Part shown: positions 62,328 through 64,000 of the stretch, one piece after another
Layout: every line of letters begins with the position of its first letter
Numbering within the stretch: the first letter of the stretch is position 1
Assembly: GCA_030651305.1 (NCBI GenBank)
Contig: JAUSCI010000033.1
Coordinates: 1-64,000 of the forward strand
Source: Sulfuritalea sp.
Lineage (GTDB): Bacteria; Pseudomonadota; Gammaproteobacteria; Burkholderiales; Rhodocyclaceae
Length of the DNA: 64,000 nucleotides
Reading direction: 5' to 3'
The notes under the pieces: model-generated
Databases searched by the model: none
What the model saw: the letters and a program-made list of their open reading frames with translations, nothing else
What the model was told of the DNA's origin: nothing
Translations under genes and position numbers: made by a program

Positions 62328-63176
62328 ATGGAACTCCCGCTTCAGCTTGCCGCCGAAGTACAACGCAATGTGCTCGCCGCCCTGGTGGAAGACATCGGCG
62401 GCGGCGACCTGACGGCGCTGCTTACCCCCGCCACGCGGCGCTCGCATGGCACCGTGCTCAGTCGCGAAGCTGCCGTGCTCGCCGGCACGGCATGGTTCGA
62501 TGCCTGCTTCCGGCGGCTCGATCCGCTGGCGGTCATCCGCTGGCGCGCGCGCGACGGCGAGTCGATTGCCTCCGGCCAAACGCTGTGCGAAATCGAGGCC
62601 AGCACCCGCGCCCTGCTCACCGCCGAACGCGCCGCGCTGAATTTTTTGCAACTGCTCTCGGCCACCGCCACCACCACGCGCCGTTACGTCGATGCGATCG
62701 CCGGCACCGGCGCGCGCATCGTCGACACGCGCAAGACCCTGCCCGGCCTGCGCGTGGCGCAGAAATATGCCGTCACCTGCGGCGGCGGCAGCAACCACCG
62801 TCTCGGACTCTATGACGGCATCCTGATCAAGGAGAACCACATCATGGCGGCCGGCGGCGTCAGCGCCGCGCTGGAGCAGGCACGCGCGGTCTGCCGCGGC
62901 GACGTCTTTATCCAGATCGAGGTGGAAACCCTGGAACAACTTGCCGAAGCCCTCGACGCCGATGCCAGGATGATCCTGCTCGACAACATGGACCTGGGGC
63001 AGATGCGGCAGGCCGTCGGCCTTACCGCCGGACGCGCCCAACTCGAAGCTTCCGGGGGCGTTCGCCTGGAAACCGTGCGCGCCATCGCCGAAACCGGCGT
63101 CGACCGCATTTCCGTAGGCAGCCTGACCAAAAACGTGCGCGCCATCGATCTCTCGCTGCGGCACAGCGAAGGCTGA
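62328..63176 (+). CDS. nadC: Nicotinate-nucleotide pyrophosphorylase (quinolinate phosphoribosyltransferase)
   Basis: 282 residues from the ATG at 62328; a TTG at 62298 would extend into the spacer. NadC makes nicotinate mononucleotide from quinolinate and PRPP. ALVEDIGGGDLTALL, RAALNFLQLLSATATTTR, DTRKTLPGLRVAQKYAVTCGGG and the C-terminal EASGGVRLETVRAIAETGVD are all conserved. NAD synthesis joins the NAD(P)H repair enzyme nearby only by chance. Confidence 0.96.
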   Translation: MELPLQLAAEVQRNVLAALVEDIGGGDLTALLTPATRRSHGTVLSREAAVLAGTAWFDACFRRLDPLAVIRWRARDGESIASGQTLCEIEASTRALLTAERAALNFLQLLSATATTTRRYVDAIAGTGARIVDTRKTLPGLRVAQKYAVTCGGGSNHRLGLYDGILIKENHIMAAGGVSAALEQARAVCRGDVFIQIEVETLEQLAEALDADARMILLDNMDLGQMRQAVGLTAGRAQLEASGGVRLETVRAIAETGVDRISVGSLTKNVRAIDLSLRHSEG

Positions 63177-63227
63177 TCTGCTAGAATTCGCGCCCTGCTG
63201 AAGCGTCACTCCTCAGCACGTATCCGC

Positions 63228-63318
<91 letters not shown>

Positions 63319-63362
63319 GCAAGCATAACTACTTGCTTAATAACAGTTATCATGCGCTCCAA

Positions 63363-63381
63363 GCGCCGGGCCGGCGCGGGC
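63363..63381 (+). terminator. Possible terminator downstream of tRNA-Ser
   Basis: GCGCCG-GGC-CGGCGC (63363-63377) is followed by GGGCTTTT. It is G/C-rich with a short T-run after it. The rest of 63319-63490 has no other recognisable feature. Confidence 0.4.
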
Positions 63382-63490
63382 TTTTGCGCTTTTGTCGCTT
63401 ACTCCTTTTTTGTCAATGCAGGCACTAGGCGAAACGCATAAGGCATTTTCCCGGTAGGTCATTTTTCCTGTATTTCGGTTGCGAAGGCCA

Positions 63491-64000
63491 TTGGATACGG
63501 CTAGTCTTGACGTTGAAAGCAGCCCACAGGAAAACGTTTTGGACACCGACGACACCGAGAACGTCTCTCAGGATCAGGAAATCGCCAAACCACCGGAGAA
63601 TATCTGGCTGGCTGGCGCGTTCGCGGTCACGTCCCTGATTGGCGTTGCGCTCTATGCGGGGCTGCTGATTCGCGCGGTCGTCATCGATGGCGACATTGCC
63701 CGCGCGCTTGGCGGCCTGCTGTTTTCATCCCTGGCCGCATACGCCGCAACCAGCAGTCGCCGGCCTCCTGCCGGGATCGTGACCCTGCTGGTGCTCACGG
63801 TGATTTCCTCGTCGCTTGCCATTTCCGGATTCAATAGCTGGGACGAACTCGTGGTCGCTCAGAGGACGCAGAGGGCGGCTGAACTGGCTTCGCGGCATCG
63901 GAATGATCTCAAGTCGACCAGTCAGGCAGTTGAACTCCCGATCGAATCTCCTTTGCCACCCCGTCCGTCAGTGCCATCGCCGCCGCCCAAGCAATCACCC
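63491..64000 (+). CDS. Hypothetical membrane protein (C-terminus beyond window)
   Basis: An open frame runs to the right edge without a stop (170 codons seen from a TTG at 63491; the first usable start is uncertain, as the frame opens at 63458). The N-terminal 38 residues are acidic and soluble. Then come three hydrophobic segments: WLAGAFAVTSLIGVALYAGLL, LGGLLFSSLAAYAA and IVTLLVLTVISSSLAISGF. A coiled or proline-rich tail starts near residue 130. No family is recognised. Confidence 0.55.
   Translation, partial: MDTASLDVESSPQENVLDTDDTENVSQDQEIAKPPENIWLAGAFAVTSLIGVALYAGLLIRAVVIDGDIARALGGLLFSSLAAYAATSSRRPPAGIVTLLVLTVISSSLAISGFNSWDELVVAQRTQRAAELASRHRNDLKSTSQAVELPIESPLPPRPSVPSPPPKQSP

Overview
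The window looks like a chromosomal segment of a betaproteobacterium, possibly of the Rhodocyclales. The main reasons are the earP-efp pair with an arginine at EF-P residue 32, high G+C housekeeping genes, many GGDEF/EAL/HD-GYP and hybrid sensor-kinase genes, and a TRAP transporter/5-oxoprolinase operon. The species cannot be fixed from the sequence alone.

Region 1 (1-144) is the end of an IS256-like element cut by the window edge. Region 2 (313-22767, all minus strand) is a tightly packed polysaccharide or O-antigen cluster of 21 genes, read from an ABC exporter (wzm, wzt) leftwards. It goes through nucleotide-sugar SDR enzymes, a SIS isomerase, a split transketolase, a HAD phosphatase, an APH-like kinase and a zinc-type dehydrogenase. 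After these come methyltransferases, two TIGR04372 glycosyltransferases, two tandem sulfotransferase-like genes that are AT-rich, a C-methyltransferase, an FkbM methyltransferase, a WbuC-like cupin and an acyltransferase. Together they would build, decorate and export an unusual methylated, acylated and perhaps sulfated glycan. Its upstream leader carries a terminator-like hairpin and is separated from the tRNA genes by an intact ISAs1-family element (22983-24247) with a perfect 10-bp target duplication.

Region 3 (24404-31817) is core genome: tRNA-Cys, tRNA-Gly, pgsA, uvrC, a type 5 uracil-DNA glycosylase, earP, efp, an M20 amidohydrolase and dinB. Region 4 (31907-50945) is signalling and accessory DNA. 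It holds two large hybrid histidine kinases, a natural in-frame Phd-PIN antitoxin-toxin fusion, an Aap-type amino acid ABC transporter without its ATPase, a lapG-lapD pair, an XRE/nucleotidyltransferase toxin-antitoxin pair, an MNT antitoxin whose HEPN toxin is truncated, an HD-GYP response regulator and a membrane GGDEF protein.

Region 5 (50960-60554) appears to be a pyroglutamate-use module. A winged-helix regulator and glutamate dehydrogenase are divergent from dctPQM-pxpBCA, followed by NAD(P)H-hydrate repair and a DMT exporter. Region 6 (60605-64000) has a GltB-like FMN protein, nadC, tRNA-Ser and a partial membrane protein running off the right edge.

All functional calls come from reading motifs by eye; no database search was possible. 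Start codons were chosen from ribosome-binding-site-like sequence, family length and overlap with the neighbouring gene.
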